From: Chara braunii
Taxonomy: Eukaryota; Streptophyta; Charophyceae; Charales; Characeae
DNA: 64,000 nucleotides
Assembly (NCBI GenBank): GCA_003427395.1
Contig: BFEA01000218.1
Coordinates: 873,372-937,371 of the forward strand
Direction of reading: 5' to 3'
The notes under the pieces were generated by a model, which saw only the letters and a list, made by a program, of their open reading frames with translations, searched no databases and had not been told where the DNA came from. Numbering within the stretch: position 1 is the stretch's first letter; each line of letters starts with the position of its first letter. Made by a program: the position numbers and the translations under genes. Of the stretch, positions 13,089 to 23,530 are shown piece by piece.

Positions 13089-13543
13089 ATCATTAACCCC
13101 GAGAAGTACCGGGCCATTTTCCCAAGCCAGGTGCTCCTGGAAATGGTTGTACTCAGCCACTTTACTGTTGCCTGCTCAAAACGAACAGGCGTTGTCCCAT
13201 CACCCCCTAGAACCTTCTGGGGCTGCACCTGTTCCACGGTCACGACCATATTTGCGGCCGTTACTTTTTTTCCCCCTCTCTTTTCTTTTATTTTCTTGTC
13301 CCCCCCCCTTCTTTTCCCTATGCAAGGGGCAACTCCAACAGCCAACCCCTCTCAGTCAACTCACAGAATCGAACTAGAGTCAGGCTCAACACGGGCTTCT
13401 ACCCCTCTTGCCCAGCGCGCCCGTACCCGGACGTCCATGGCGCCAGGTGCAGGCGACGCTCTGCAGCCCGTTCACTAGTGAACGAGCGCAGACCAGAGGA
13501 GCCACACAGTGGGAGACTTACATGTTGGTCACTCCTCTCCCTC

Positions 13544-13565
13544 GTAGTAGTAGTAGTAGTAGTAG
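13544..13565. repeat. (TAG)n microsatellite
   Basis: About seven consecutive TAG/AGT units. The apparent Ser- or Thr-rich peptides here are microsatellite translation. Confidence 0.95.
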
Positions 13566-13839
13566 TTGCAGGACATATTTTCATGTTCTAGCAGTAGATT
13601 CATTCGACTTTGCCCATCCTGTAGATGGACTGTCGAGGTTCAGCCTCCTGATGAGTCGGTGGAAGTCCGATGAAATAGTCTGGCACAATCATACTTTTTT
13701 TTTTTTTTCCGTTATTCCGTTGGCTTTGCCAAGGGTCACGTCGCGTTATGGTATACCCACGAACTGTTGAAATACAGACCCGAGTTCGATCCCTGTCGAG
13801 ATAAAAAAAAACAAATTGGACCATTTCTTGATTTACTCA

Positions 13840-13862
13840 TGTCATCCTTGCGCAGGGGCCAT
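13840..13862 (-). ncRNA. U6 snRNA 3' fragment in an LTR remnant
   Basis: On the minus strand the 23 bases read ATGGCCCCTGCGCAAGGATG plus ACA, matching the conserved 3' half of U6 snRNA. The upstream part of U6 is absent. It sits where the giant LTR carries its U6 array, so it is a remnant of that array, not a gene. Confidence 0.7.
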
Positions 13863-13955
13863 GAACATCAGCGTGGCCTATCTCGGGCGTGTGATCTCTG
13901 CGATCGCACGGTCGAGATGGACCGCGCCATCTGCAAGTGAGGTCAGCTCCAAAAG

Positions 13956-14036
13956 GAGCTAGCCCAGTGGCATGTGCGATTCGATCTCATTATCTACTCG
14001 GTGAGAGTCATGCGATGTAACCCACTGGGCTAGCTC
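13956..14036 (-). repeat. tRNA-like hairpin with A/B-box-like words
   Basis: GAGCTAGCCCAGTGG (13956-13970) is exactly complementary to CCACTGGGCTAGCTC (14022-14036), spanning 81 nt. On the minus strand TAGCCCAGTGG fits the Pol III A box (TRGYNNANNGG), and GATCGAATC (13986-13978) fits the B box. No proper cloverleaf with a 7-bp acceptor stem and 5/7 anticodon arm can be drawn, so it is not called a tRNA gene. Confidence 0.6.
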
Positions 14037-14360
14037 TTGTCACAACAGTGATAAGAAGCAACTCTTCTATAAGAAGGGTTTGGCCCTGGCCATCCCTCCT
14101 GCCTATGGCCTTTGAAGGCCCTGCCTGCCTGAGGCCTTGCACGCCCTGCCTGCCTGTGGCCCTGCAGGTCTCACCTGCTTGAGGCCGCAAGCGTCCGCAC
14201 TAAGGTTAAAAAAAGTTTCAATCTTTCGGTCATATGTTATTCTGAATAAGCTCTTGGCAACGTCAGTCTCATCAAGTCCTTCAATTCAATGAAAATGTCG
14301 GACAACATCCGACATTCAAAAACCCAGGCAAATACCCTTGTCAAGGTATTTTCCCCGATA

Positions 14361-15368
14361 ACTTTCGGATACTGGTGGTTTAAGGAAGTAGACGCTCGAT
14401 TGACTCACCAACCAATAATGTGGAAAGCATGTAACTCGCTTGTCTCTGGATGAGGTGAATGACGGGGAAAGATGTCTATACAAAATCTAGCCATAACCAT
14501 TGTAGGGTCAGGAACTCCAAAAAATGTTCTAATGTAAGTACGTCTGCAACCGCCACTGCCTGCAAACCTTGATTGTTATCATAATTTTCCACCTAACATT
14601 ATGAGCATGAAAAATCATCGAAGTTGACATGCTAAAAATTTCACATACAACCCAGCTTGCCAAATTGAGATGGAGGCGGGGGGCACCTGTTGAAACTACC
14701 CTCGCAAAGGATTAAGACAGTGCAATTTTTCAATAAGTCAAGGAACCTCGTTGGCACCAACTTTGCATAATGGATTAATCGAGTCACCACAAATGGAGCA
14801 AACATCCATCCATTTCACGTACTCGGGCCTGGTGTGGTAAAGTTGTGTTGACCTTGACAATGTGTGAAAAAGGCCTGGTTTAAGATATTGTGAAAATTAG
14901 TCAATAAAGTTTAGAGGATTTTTTTTTTTTCTTTAATAAGTGGAGGACAGCGCATGAGGATAAAAGTGAATGAAGGTGCAAGTGTCGGCCTCATCGCTAG
15001 AGCAGTAATGATCAGAAGGTTTAAGCACCGTGGTATGCTATGCAATATCAACAAGTGTTTTTTTTTTCAACAAGATGTTGTTTGTTGTGAGAGTACAGTT
15101 CCACAATGTCTTATTATTTTATGTTTAATTGCGAAATTGGACCACAGTCAATGCACGTAATGTCATGGTGATGGTGATGGTGATGGCCCGGGCAAATCAC
15201 AAATAAATTTGACTATGACCTTAACATTCACTTGACATCGAATCCATCAAGCAAAATACAGGAATCACTATGTACAATACATAAAGAGAGATGACAACAA
15301 CTAACTAAGCAAACATTTGTGCAAGTGAGATAACACACGTGCGTCATAACCAACAGTCATGGTGAGAG
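14361..15368. other. Non-coding stretch
   Basis: AT-rich sequence without recognised genes. A short GATGGT microsatellite lies at 15165-15186. It separates an LTR end from the 3' end of the decayed Penelope-like element. Confidence 0.5.
15165..15186. repeat. (ATGGTG)n microsatellite
   Basis: Three to four ATGGTG units in tandem. Confidence 0.9.
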
Positions 15369-15653
15369 TCAGGAGACATAAAACCAAGCACAACACACAG
15401 ATTTCTCCCGAACGTGATCAGGCTCACGTATAAAAATCAATGACACCAGAGTCTGTAACTCGAACCGATAATAGGCGTCGTGCCCATAAACATTGTAGCT
15501 CCTGTCTAAGTATCTAGCGGTTGACCCTAGATGTTTCATCCGATCGCCGAAACCAAAATCATCAGGAGTCTTCATTGTCACAACGGAGATAAAAATTAAA
15601 GTATCGTGAATTCCTTTATAGTGCTCTAAACTGCTGGGACCTTGCCTACTCAA
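15369..15653 (-). pseudogene. Fragment of the decayed RT element, C-terminal side
   Basis: An open frame of 94 codons (FGDRMKHLGSTARYLDRSYN, YYRFELQTLVSLIFIREPDH) lies downstream of the RT core in the same sense. I cannot assign a domain. It is included because its position and strand agree with the RT element. It could also be chance. Confidence 0.3.
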
Positions 15654-15959
15654 ATCAACCGATGTCCTACACTACTCTAGAAGGTTCATATCTCCGAGAA
15701 GGTACCAACGGCACCAAACCCACTTTGGGATCGGGACAAAACTCACCCGAAAGCACGACCAACGATAAAAGTTATCGATAATATTGAGAAAACCAGAGTG
15801 AGAAAAATAGATAAAAGAAAGAAACTTGAAAGGAACGGATTCAAACAACCTCTCTAAATTCCTACGACAAAAGACCTTACAGAGGACCCTTCTTTCAGAG
15901 CCTTGTTAGAGCATAAAACATGACAGCCATTCATACCTTGAAATGCCACTGCTCATAAC

Positions 15960-16850
15960 CCGCATTCGGACAGGGATTTTTTTCACCAATCAAAAGATAA
16001 GATACCCAACTGTCTCACACCCAATCAAACTTATTAGAGAACCCACGCAACATGTTATCAAAGTAATCATCCAAAAAACCTTGAAACCTTAATTCAACCT
16101 TCAATGAGAACAAATAGGTGCCCTTTGTGCCTAACGTGTTAGTGAGTCTCCTCGCCTTATGCAAGAAGGAATTGACCACCGCCATCCTTTGTCATCTGCT
16201 AACATAGGAATATGCATCCTGCATGTTATAAAAGTGAATCTCATTGTTTCTCACGCAGTTATGATTTTTGTGGATATTTGCACTGCAAACACCCGGGGGC
16301 CAACCAAAATTTCTTAGCCTGCATCCCAATGACTATCAATGGTCCAAACAACTTGTACACTTCAAAGATAAATTTGTATCATAGGAATGCTCGAACTTCC
16401 TAAGGATATCCCACACCTTCCTTTCCTCATTCCCGTTATCTTTCATGACTTTGACAAAAATAGAGACATCATCAATAAGGCGAATACCACAACCAAAGTC
16501 TTATTTGTTCATAAGGAGAGAAGAAACACAAACTTAGAATAAACACATAGTAGGAAAACAATTGTCGGACTCAACGGCTTGCTTATAGGTATCCCAACAG
16601 TCTGCCTCATGATCCTAACCCCAACACACACGAAGGTGTTATCCAAATCAAAACTCACAAAATTCAGCATCTCCTGAAACTTGATCACACTTCAACCTTC
16701 TTATCGCTTACCTCTCAACATTTTGACACTCTTTGCCTTTTTCTTAACCAACACCCCTTCCGTCCCCATTTTTTTCCAAAAATCAATAATCCAACGAAGA
16801 GCATTCATAATTGAACAATGTGGAAGTCTGTGTAGCATTGTAATCGCGTT
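15960..16850 (-). pseudogene. Reverse transcriptase core of the Penelope-like remnant
   Basis: Conceptual translation across stops gives, in order, ALRWIIDFWKKMG, FQEMLNFVSFDLDNTFVCVG, RQTVGIPISKPLSPTIVF (the G-I-P-x-x-x-x-L-S-P motif of RT domain 4), DFGCGIRLIDDVSIFVKV (the x-x-D-D catalytic motif, here Leu-Ile-Asp-Asp), RKFEHSYDTNLSLK, and RMAVVNSFLHKARRLTNT. At least three in-frame stops interrupt it. The two catalytic Asp of the DD pair are still encoded near 16470. Confidence 0.65.
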
Positions 16851-17200
16851 TGGAGGCGAACGCGAACAAGCGTCCAAAATTCTCCAAACGCGAACATAAA
16901 AAATATTTATAAAAAAAAATAAAAAACGTTTTTAGAAAAATCTGAAAATAATATATGTTATGTAAAATATTAATACAAGCAACTTTTGCCTTGGAGTCAT
17001 GTTCAAATGCGTAGCCCATCATGAGTTAAAAATAAAAAAACAAACCTTTTTTTTACAAAAAAAAATACGTTCATCCGAACATGTTCGCGAGCTGTTCGCA
17101 CGAACGAGCGAACACGTCCGTGCGAACGTGAAGGGGTGCGAACACGTTCGGCGTGCTACGCAGGTGAAAGTTTGCAAAATATTTCTTTCACGCTGTAAAT
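16850..17200. repeat. Palindrome-rich dispersed repeat
   Basis: Multiple GTTCG/CGAAC words occur at 16850-16900 and 17075-17155 (CGAACATGTTCG is a perfect palindrome). The segment 'ttttgccttggagtc..gttcaaat..catgagttaaaaat' (16985-17035) recurs inverted at 29770-29827. The element probably interrupts the RT remnant. Confidence 0.5.
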
Positions 17201-18363
17201 AGCAATCAACATTTGTTTAATCTTACCCACATCCTTATTACATTCTAAACCAACATATACGTACTTTTCAAGTTGAAGTGAGATCGTTTCAGTAATTCGC
17301 AGATCATCTGATTCAATCGTTTATATATCTTCTTGCAGCCTCAAACACTACACTTGAAGAAGGCGGGGCAGATCTGTGTTTATCAAATAATATCTTTGTG
17401 TTTTGGTATGACATAAACTCTTATTAATCAACCTTCCTTATCCCACTTGAGCCATAGCCATATCCTTGAGCAGTTCTCTTTCCTATCTATCCACCCAAAC
17501 CCCATATTGGTAAAAAAAAAAAAATTATCCCCTTTTGATACAAGATGGGACAACACACCAACCCCAGATTATGGTCCACGTACACACATCCTAGACACTC
17601 AAACCTCTCACACTATTCTCACACAGCCTTTTCGAAACACGTTTGATCAAACACCTGAAATCTCAGTTAAAGCAGCTATCCAGGTCCCGACACCGAAATT
17701 CAGGGACAGTGAAATCCAAGTGACCCAAGGAATCCGTCAATTCCCTCCATAAACGCCTTAGTGCATCCTGCTTGATCAACACAGGTATGTTCCTACTGTT
17801 TTTCAGTCAAGCATGTCCACACTCTCATTCATTCAGACGTCAACAAATATGTTCATTAACTTTAGTGAATTCACTTGTACGTGAGTCACACGTGCACACC
17901 ACATGAGTATTAGTTGCATACTTCCGAAAATTGAAGAGTAAATCACCGATACTTCTATTCTTCAATTTCAAAAAATCAAAGCTACAAATTTGATATCTTA
18001 TCTACAAAATAACAGCTACACTTTTTGCCTCAAAATATTTATATTTTTACTCGTTCGATTACATGTTAATACACTCTCTACCATCCTAGCACAAGTAGTT
18101 GATTGAGATACATTAATAGCAGTCATATTATCAGTAATAGTTGAATCATAAATCTTTAGATTTATTAAATACCTATTAGACTTTTTTGTTTACAAATTAT
18201 AAAGAAAGGAGACCCAGAAGCCTTATTTTTCTCAACGTTTTGACAATTGGATTTATGTATGCATTATTTGAAGTAGGTCGTTATTAACTAATTTTTTTAG
18301 TAATTGTTTAGTATTACAATTTGAAAGAGGTACTTAGATCATCCTTATCCTTAGGGAAATGCT
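17200..18363. other. AT-rich stretch without gene
   Basis: No coding sense or repeat family recognised. It lies inside the span of the decayed RT element and probably belongs to a later insertion. Confidence 0.45.
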
Positions 18364-18914
18364 TTAGGAGTTGTAGCTAACCACTCGCAATGGGTGGACC
18401 ACCATTTTTTTCCAATCCTCATCCATATCAGCCCTCTTCATTACATCAATGCAGAAACTCTTGATACCTGGCTTACTAAGTCGATGATCAAAGGTCACTC
18501 GCATCATAAGTTTGATCCTCACGTGGACACCAAAACGACGTCCAGTCAGCCCAAAGATTCTCAAACTTAAAGAAAAACGAACCCTATCATATGGTAAGGC
18601 TCTGAAAGATAAAAACTCTGAACTGATTTCATAAAACTCCACTGACTTAACTCCTTACGAGAGTTTAGATTAAACAGAAGAGAGGATAAAACACACTTTA
18701 AATACAAGAATTTCGAATAGAACGGAATAATAATAGAGAAACGAATGAAACTCCTAGAGCGGAGCCACCATTTACTTTTTTTTTTAAAATCGGCGAGGTG
18801 TTGTATTTCCTCTTCAATATTTGTATTGGTCTTGCAACCAATCTTCACTGGTACATAACACTCCAACAAATGTAACACCTTATCCCTGCAAGCATATAAC
18901 AACCAACTCAACAA
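18364..18914 (-). pseudogene. RT-element middle segment
   Basis: Two overlapping open frames encode ACRDKVLHLLECYVPVKIG (18914 side) and GRRFGVHVRIKLMMRVTFDH, then RADMDEDWKKMVVHPLRVV (18364 side). The second resembles the basic region between nuclease and RT fingers in Penelope-like proteins as far as I can judge by eye. The shift of frame between the two shows decay. Confidence 0.4.
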
Positions 18915-18999
18915 AGAAGTGACCTACTCTTCAGTCGAATGAAACACCATATGAACACCAATCTATTTTTTACGAAAAAAAAAATCCTTCCTTAATTTT

Positions 19000-19345
19000 C
19001 CCCCTGCACCTTTCTCTTTCGCCCGTCCTTTTCCACTTCCCATGGCATGCCTTATCACATGATTCATAAAACTTGATAAAAGGGTTAGTTAGTCTAATCG
19101 AGTTTTTCTCTACATCTAGCAAATCCACCTCATTACAATGACACAACGAGATATTAATATATTAATCAATACCATACCTTCACAGCCATGAGTAAAGGCA
19201 GTGCTTACATCTGCCACTCTAGACAACATCAATATTCAAGCATCGATAAACATGTTCAGTCCATCGGACAGGAAGAGAACGAGAGGTGGACCGATGTAAA
19301 CGTGCCTTGACCAAAGGGAGATCAACACATAGACCAAGGGATCCG
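19000..19345 (-). pseudogene. GIY-YIG endonuclease domain remnant
   Basis: Minus-strand translation gives LVYVLISLWSRHVYIG. After a one-base frame change it gives STSRSLPVRWTEHVYRCLN (with the Rw.eH arginine/histidine region of the family), then LLDVEKNSIRLTNPFIK, where the Glu and following NP fit the conserved C-terminal E of GIY-YIG nucleases. Two stops and the frameshift make it non-functional. In Penelope-like elements this nuclease nicks the target DNA. Confidence 0.6.
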
Positions 19346-19664
19346 CACAATCTTCAAAATCAAACTCATGGACCTCAACGCCTCAAAATATCCTTCAGTT
19401 TCCTTGTCCACGGGATGCAGTCCTCGAGGATCAATTGAATAATCATCTCATGGAAAAAAGGTTGAACTGCTTATCCCGTAAATAGAAAAAAAGTGAAGAA
19501 TTCTCTTTTTGTAAGATAAAAATCAAAAGAGGACAACAAAAAGTCATCCGTAGGAAGAATACAATCAACGAAGGGTTCAAGGGGGAACAAAGACTCAATC
19601 TTACTCCTTAAACTTCTACAATGATGTGCCCATGACCACAACACATCACGCCCAGAAGATGGCC

Positions 19665-20129
19665 CTAGAGTTCAACAGAGTGATCATCGTCCATTGTTGA
19701 TACGTCATTTCGTGAAGGCGAGTAGTTCGATACTTCCTGCACCAAACTTTCCTTCCCTTTCAATTTTTTGCCTCTTGTGCCTATAACCTTGTCTGTCCAG
19801 TATTCCGCAAGCTTGCAGAGAATTTGGTTCACCATCCCCAACTCAAGCCCCACCTCCTTACACAACAACTTCAATCCCGGCCTCGTGTAGTTCTTGAGAA
19901 TCCTCTTTTTATCTTCAATAAAATTAAACCTCTCATTCACGTCGAAGGTCATTCTCAACTTGTTACCTAGATCGCGGTCCGGGGTAGCCTTCTTACCTTT
20001 TCTCACGGATCTGTTGGCCACCGCCTCCAATCCCGACTTCAAATTTGTCCTTTCGGACCTTTCCATATTATCATTTTTGGAATATTCACCCGCTGATAAC
20101 TTTTTCATTTGCTTTTGAAGGTTAATCAC
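19665..20129 (-). pseudogene. N-terminal part of the RT element, SAP/HeH-like helix pair
   Basis: The longest open frame of the remnant (154 codons) begins with a coiled-coil-like stretch (NLQKQMKKL, preceded by EAEALKKKRANA across a stop). It contains KNYTRPGLKLLCKEVGLELG, which has the helix-extended-helix spacing of SAP/LEM-type motifs ('L..Yt..gL..LcKe.g'). It is basic and hydrophilic throughout. Function inferred: nucleic-acid binding. It starts just inside the element's right boundary at about 20205. Confidence 0.45.
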
Positions 20130-20204
20130 CTCCGCTTAGGCATTCGCTCTCTTCTTCTTCAAAGCTTCCGCCTCTCGACTTGGAGCCCGATGCATCTTCT
20201 TCCC

Positions 20205-22135
20205 CAGTCATAGTTCAACTTTTCATAAATCGCATATCTTTATAATGGTCATTAAAAAAAGTCCAGTTAAAACCCCCAAAGAAACATATAAAATCTCAGG
20301 GCTAAGGCAATCAAGTTGAGGTACAGGTGTAAGCAAAGTTGTGTCGTGAGTCGACGAGTCGACGATCAACCAACCAACCTATTATCAGTGATAACAAAAA
20401 TTGATTTTCATAGGATCAAACTGAAGCTAGCCCAAATCCTGGATCGAATGTCCAAAGAAAATTTGTATCATACGACAGGTTAATGCCCAGGCTGAATCAT
20501 CAGTGTATGGAGAACAAATCCTCATGACACATTCTCATTCAAGACTCTCCCGATAACCAAGCCTAGGTCCACCTCTAAGCTAGTGCCCAAAGAAAGGTAG
20601 GCCTATGGCAGAATCTCCCCCATACAAAGTGGATTGTCAGAGTCGTCATCTGTCAACATATAATCTATCTCCTCTAAACTGATAAAATTTCGGCAGCGCT
20701 TCCCGTATGAAAAATGCCTTTCCAGAATTTATATCAGCCTAAATATGAAAACATAAATAATCTTCAACCTTTCGAAGTCAATTTTTGTCTAACTTCCTTA
20801 AATAGCAAAAAATTGGGCAGCACTGCCTTTAGAAAATGAGACTTCCCATATTTTTACTAATCCATATATAAAAATCAGACAAGTTGAACTTTTGAAAAAT
20901 CAAATTTTAACTAACTTCTTGGATTTGTAAAAATTTAAGCAGCGCTTCCCGTAGAGAAAGTAGCTTACCAAAATTTATACAAAGCCAAGTTCAAAATTCA
21001 AAATGACTTTGGCTTCTCAAGGTCTAATTTTATCTAACTCTCTGAATTAGCAAAAATTTTGGCAGCACTCCCTTTACAAAAGGAGACTCTCCAGATTTTT
21101 ACTAAGTCAAAAAATCAGACAGACTGAACTTTGAGAAGACAAAATCTGACTAACTCCTTGGTTTTGTAAAAAATTGGCAGCATTTCCCGTACAGAAAGTG
21201 GCTTACCAAGATTTATACAAGACCAAGTATAATAAATGATCCAAAAAAATGTAGAAATTGATCTAAGTAAAATAAACTTAGCTCAGAAAATGCAGGAATT
21301 GAAACTAACTCCTATGGCTCTAGCACGTGACGAGCAACTAAAACAACTACCTATCAAACTAAATCTCAGACCAAGTTGTAATCTCACTCAGCCACATGCA
21401 GGCCAACCCCACAAAGGTTAGTACTCTCATCATCCTCAAGTGTGACATATGAGGGGCATTCCAAAGAGATAAATCATTGAAAGACTCCGAACAATTATTT
21501 GATAAGGTTGACTTGGGGACGGTGGGAGTACTTACCTTTGTGGGTTGGCCTGCATGTGGTTGAGTGAGATTACTACTTGGTCTGAGCTTCAGTTTGATAG
21601 GTAGTTGCTTTAGTTGTTCGCCACGTGCTAGAGCCATAGGAGTTAGTTTCAATTCCTGCATTTTATGAGCTAAGTGAGTTTTTGTATATGAAAGATAAAA
21701 CTTATACTCTTACTTTCTCTTACTTCTACTTTTATCTTTAACTCATCTCTGATCAATATCAGATATTAATGAAAATTTCGGCAACACCTCCCTTAGATAG
21801 GGTGGAGTGTCAAAATTCTAAATAAATAAAAGTAAACTAACTTTTAAAAAATAAAAATAAACTTATTCTTAAAAAATAAAAATAAACTAACTCTCTAAAT
21901 CTGTTAAAATTTCGACATCAACTAACTCTCAAAATATGTCAAAATATCGACAACACTTCCCCTAAAGAAATACACGTTTAATAATTTATACAAGGCTAAA
22001 TATGAAATTCGAAATAAAATTTTAACTTCACAAAATTAAATTTGGTATAACTCTATGAATTAGAAAAACTTTTTGTAGCACTTCCCCTAGAGAAGTAAAC
22101 TCTCGAGATTTGTATTAAGTCATATATAAGCTAGG
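20205..22135 (-). mobile_element. Internal fragment of the giant LTR (fragment C)
   Basis: From 'agtcatagttcaac' onward it tracks copy B from 6325: the 'ggtcattaaaa.aagtcc' segment, 'aaatctcagggcta', 'gatcaaccaacc', 'gtgtatggagaa' and a string of minisatellite units (20690, 20812, 20935, 21058, 21172, then 21775, 21960, 22068). At 21425 the sequence turns round, creating an inverted repeat. Both LTR termini are missing. Confidence 0.8.
21292..21662. repeat. Large inverted repeat of an LTR segment
   Basis: 21292-21424 ('gcaggaattgaaactaac', 'ctctagcacgtg', 'agccacatgcagg') is repeated in reverse complement at 21528-21662 with few differences, separated by about 105 bp. This foldback probably arose by a head-to-head rearrangement of two LTR pieces. 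Confidence 0.9.
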
Positions 22136-22733
22136 TTACCAATGATCCGGGGGCCGGTCGTCTCCCTCGGACGTCTCCCCCATACGTCCGGTGTTGGTGC
22201 GAATACCCTTACAAGAGTATCCGCCCTTGCCTTTGCAAGCGACAGAAAACAGTTTGATTTAAAGTTTAAGTATGTCGCGCTAGGTGCTGCCGCGTCTGTA
22301 ACTTATGTTGACTAGGTGGTTGACTAGAGTAAAGAGTGTGTGGGCGCGCAAGTTTGAGGCGCGCGTGATTTTCCCTTCGTTTGGCTACATTGGCAGACGT
22401 GGCGTGAATTTTGGTCAGCATATGTCATTTTGGTCTTGGTTGGACTGATTAGCCTATGAGCACCTTGTTCTTTGGTTCCGCGTGATACGATGGACGGTTT
22501 AGTGAGCCAGTGTGGACATGGGCGGAATCCAGATGATGAGACCTGATGGATTCTGCCGGGTAAGGGTAGTCGCGGCGCGGTCGGAAGATTGGTGCAGTTT
22601 TTGTGGACGTGTGGGGAAATACAGGGTAGAACGACGTGAGTTTGGGTGGTCCCTTGTGCAAGTGTGGGCCGGAAAAGTGGTATAGGGCGTTTTCTTGGCC
22701 CCAAGGGCCGTGCGCTACCTCTCTATAAGGCGT

Positions 22734-22738
22734 GTCAG
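22734..22738 (+). promoter_or_regulatory. Candidate TATA box of the giant LTR (copy D)
   Basis: CTCTATAAGG lies about 25-30 nt before the tRNA-like GGGCTTAGCCC segment. Corresponding positions in other copies keep a TATA-like word: minus strand TTATAT at 43000-43005, and CTTATAGAAG near 14070. Confidence 0.4.
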
Positions 22739-22762
22739 GCCTGCTGGTACCAGGCTTGGGCT

Positions 22763-22818
22763 TAGCCCTATGGGTTACAGCACCGGACTAGTATGCAACA
22801 GACACAGGGATCGAGGCC
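22763..22818 (+). promoter_or_regulatory. Pol III A/B-box-like pair (copy D)
   Basis: TAGCCCTATGG (22763-22773) fits an A box and GGATCGAGGCC (22808-22818) fits a B box (GGTTCGANNCC) with one mismatch in the core. The spacing is within the tRNA range. The same segment is present in the other LTR copies at about 42935-42975 (minus) and 13978-14032 (minus). Confidence 0.4.
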
Positions 22819-23278
22819 AACGGCGTGCGACGAGGGAGCAGAGGAGCGTGGCGGAAAGGCTTGAAGGGTTGATGGGCCGGTAGGACTATCCCCCTCGCCT
22901 TTTGCTACCACGGGGGCCGCAGCTTTCGCCTGGTTACCGCGTGCTTTGCGGTTCTTATATGTCCATATATATATGTATATATATTATTTTATTTCGAAGT
23001 TTTAATACTGTTATTATTTATCCCACACCCGTAGGTGGGCTCGAAGCGCGCAGGAGGTATGTTTTAGCCACGGGATTGCCTGCAGTGCAATGGCCAGCTG
23101 TTTCCGGGGCTGTACCGCGGTGCCATGGATGTGGCTGGCACTCGAAGGCCCAACTCAGTACGTACACCCATGAACTGTTGGAGTACAGGCCGGCGTTCGT
23201 ACCCAGATGAAGGAACGATGAGCAAAATTAAATATCCTGAATTGCGTGGGGCCATTCGTCCCCACGGTCCAGGCTGTG

Positions 23279-23354
23279 TCCTTCGGGACATCCGTTAAAA
23301 ATTGGAACGATACAAAGGAGATTAGCATGGCCCCTGCGTAATGTTGGCACGCAT
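23279..23354 (+). ncRNA. U6 snRNA-derived sequence, copy 1 in LTR D
   Basis: It begins GTCCTTCGGGACATCCG and continues TTGGAACGATACA and GATTAGCATGGCCCCTGCG, the 5' stem-loop and central ACAGAGA-region/AGC neighbourhood of U6 in order. ACAGAGA is changed to ACAAAGG. No T-run terminator follows and no plant upstream sequence element was seen. It is a pseudogene embedded in the LTR. Confidence 0.8.
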
Positions 23355-23452
23355 CTACCACAGCAGAGGGACCGGGTTTGTGCATTTAAGCACAGCAGCC
23401 GGTGCCCGCGCGAATTCTGAAAGGCTGCAGGAGGGACGGCTGGTCGGCGCCA

Positions 23453-23530
23453 GTCCTTCGGGACATCCGTTAAACTTGGAACGATACAGAGAAGATTAGC
23501 ATGGCCCCCGCGCAAGGACGACATGCATAA
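23453..23530 (+). ncRNA. U6 snRNA-derived sequence, copy 2 in LTR D
   Basis: GTCCTTCGGGACATCCG, then TTGGAACGATACAGAGAAG (the catalytic ACAGAGA box intact), GATTAGCATGGCCCC and GCGCAAGGACGACATGCATAAA. It is the best U6 match in the window and starts 174 bp after copy 1. No poly-T follows, so expression as U6 is unlikely. Confidence 0.85.

Larger units (their letters stand above)
11666..14360. other. Non-coding stretch ending in a second LTR right end
   Basis: Frames on both strands are short and unrelated to known families. It contains a 48-bp tandem repeat (12290-12600), a perfect hairpin (13063-13088), a TAG microsatellite, a U6 fragment (13840-13862) and a tRNA-like hairpin (13956-14036). 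The end, 14334-14360, carries AATACCCTTGTCAAGGTATT followed by CCCCGATA and resembles the LTR end at 43412-43440. One reading is that 3479-5089 plus 11666-14360 is an older LTR split by insertion of copy B. That is inference. Confidence 0.45.
15369..20205 (-). pseudogene. Decayed Penelope-like retroelement (GIY-YIG upstream of RT)
   Basis: Pieces of one protein appear in order on the minus strand despite stops and frameshifts: a coiled-coil/SAP-like N-terminal part (20129-19665), a GIY-YIG nuclease (about 19340-19000), a segment with RRFGVHVRIKLMMRVTFDHR (18642-18364), and an RT core (about 16800-15960) with QTVGIPISKPLSP and IRLIDDVSIFV. Penelope-like elements combine this RT type with GIY-YIG. 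A nuclease placed before the RT is the arrangement described for Chlamys/Naiad-type elements of green algae and animals. Roughly 16.85-18.36 kb inside it is AT-rich without coding sense and probably a later insertion. The right boundary is sharp at about 20205, where LTR sequence begins. The left boundary is not resolved. A LINE is the main alternative. Confidence 0.6.

Noticed and set aside
13740-13800. tRNA gene (GAGTTCGATCC resembles a B box)
   Set aside because: No acceptor stem or proper D and anticodon arms could be drawn.
23453-23530. Functional U6 snRNA gene
   Set aside because: No T-run terminator, no plant upstream sequence element plus TATA at the right distance, and it lies in a repeated LTR array.
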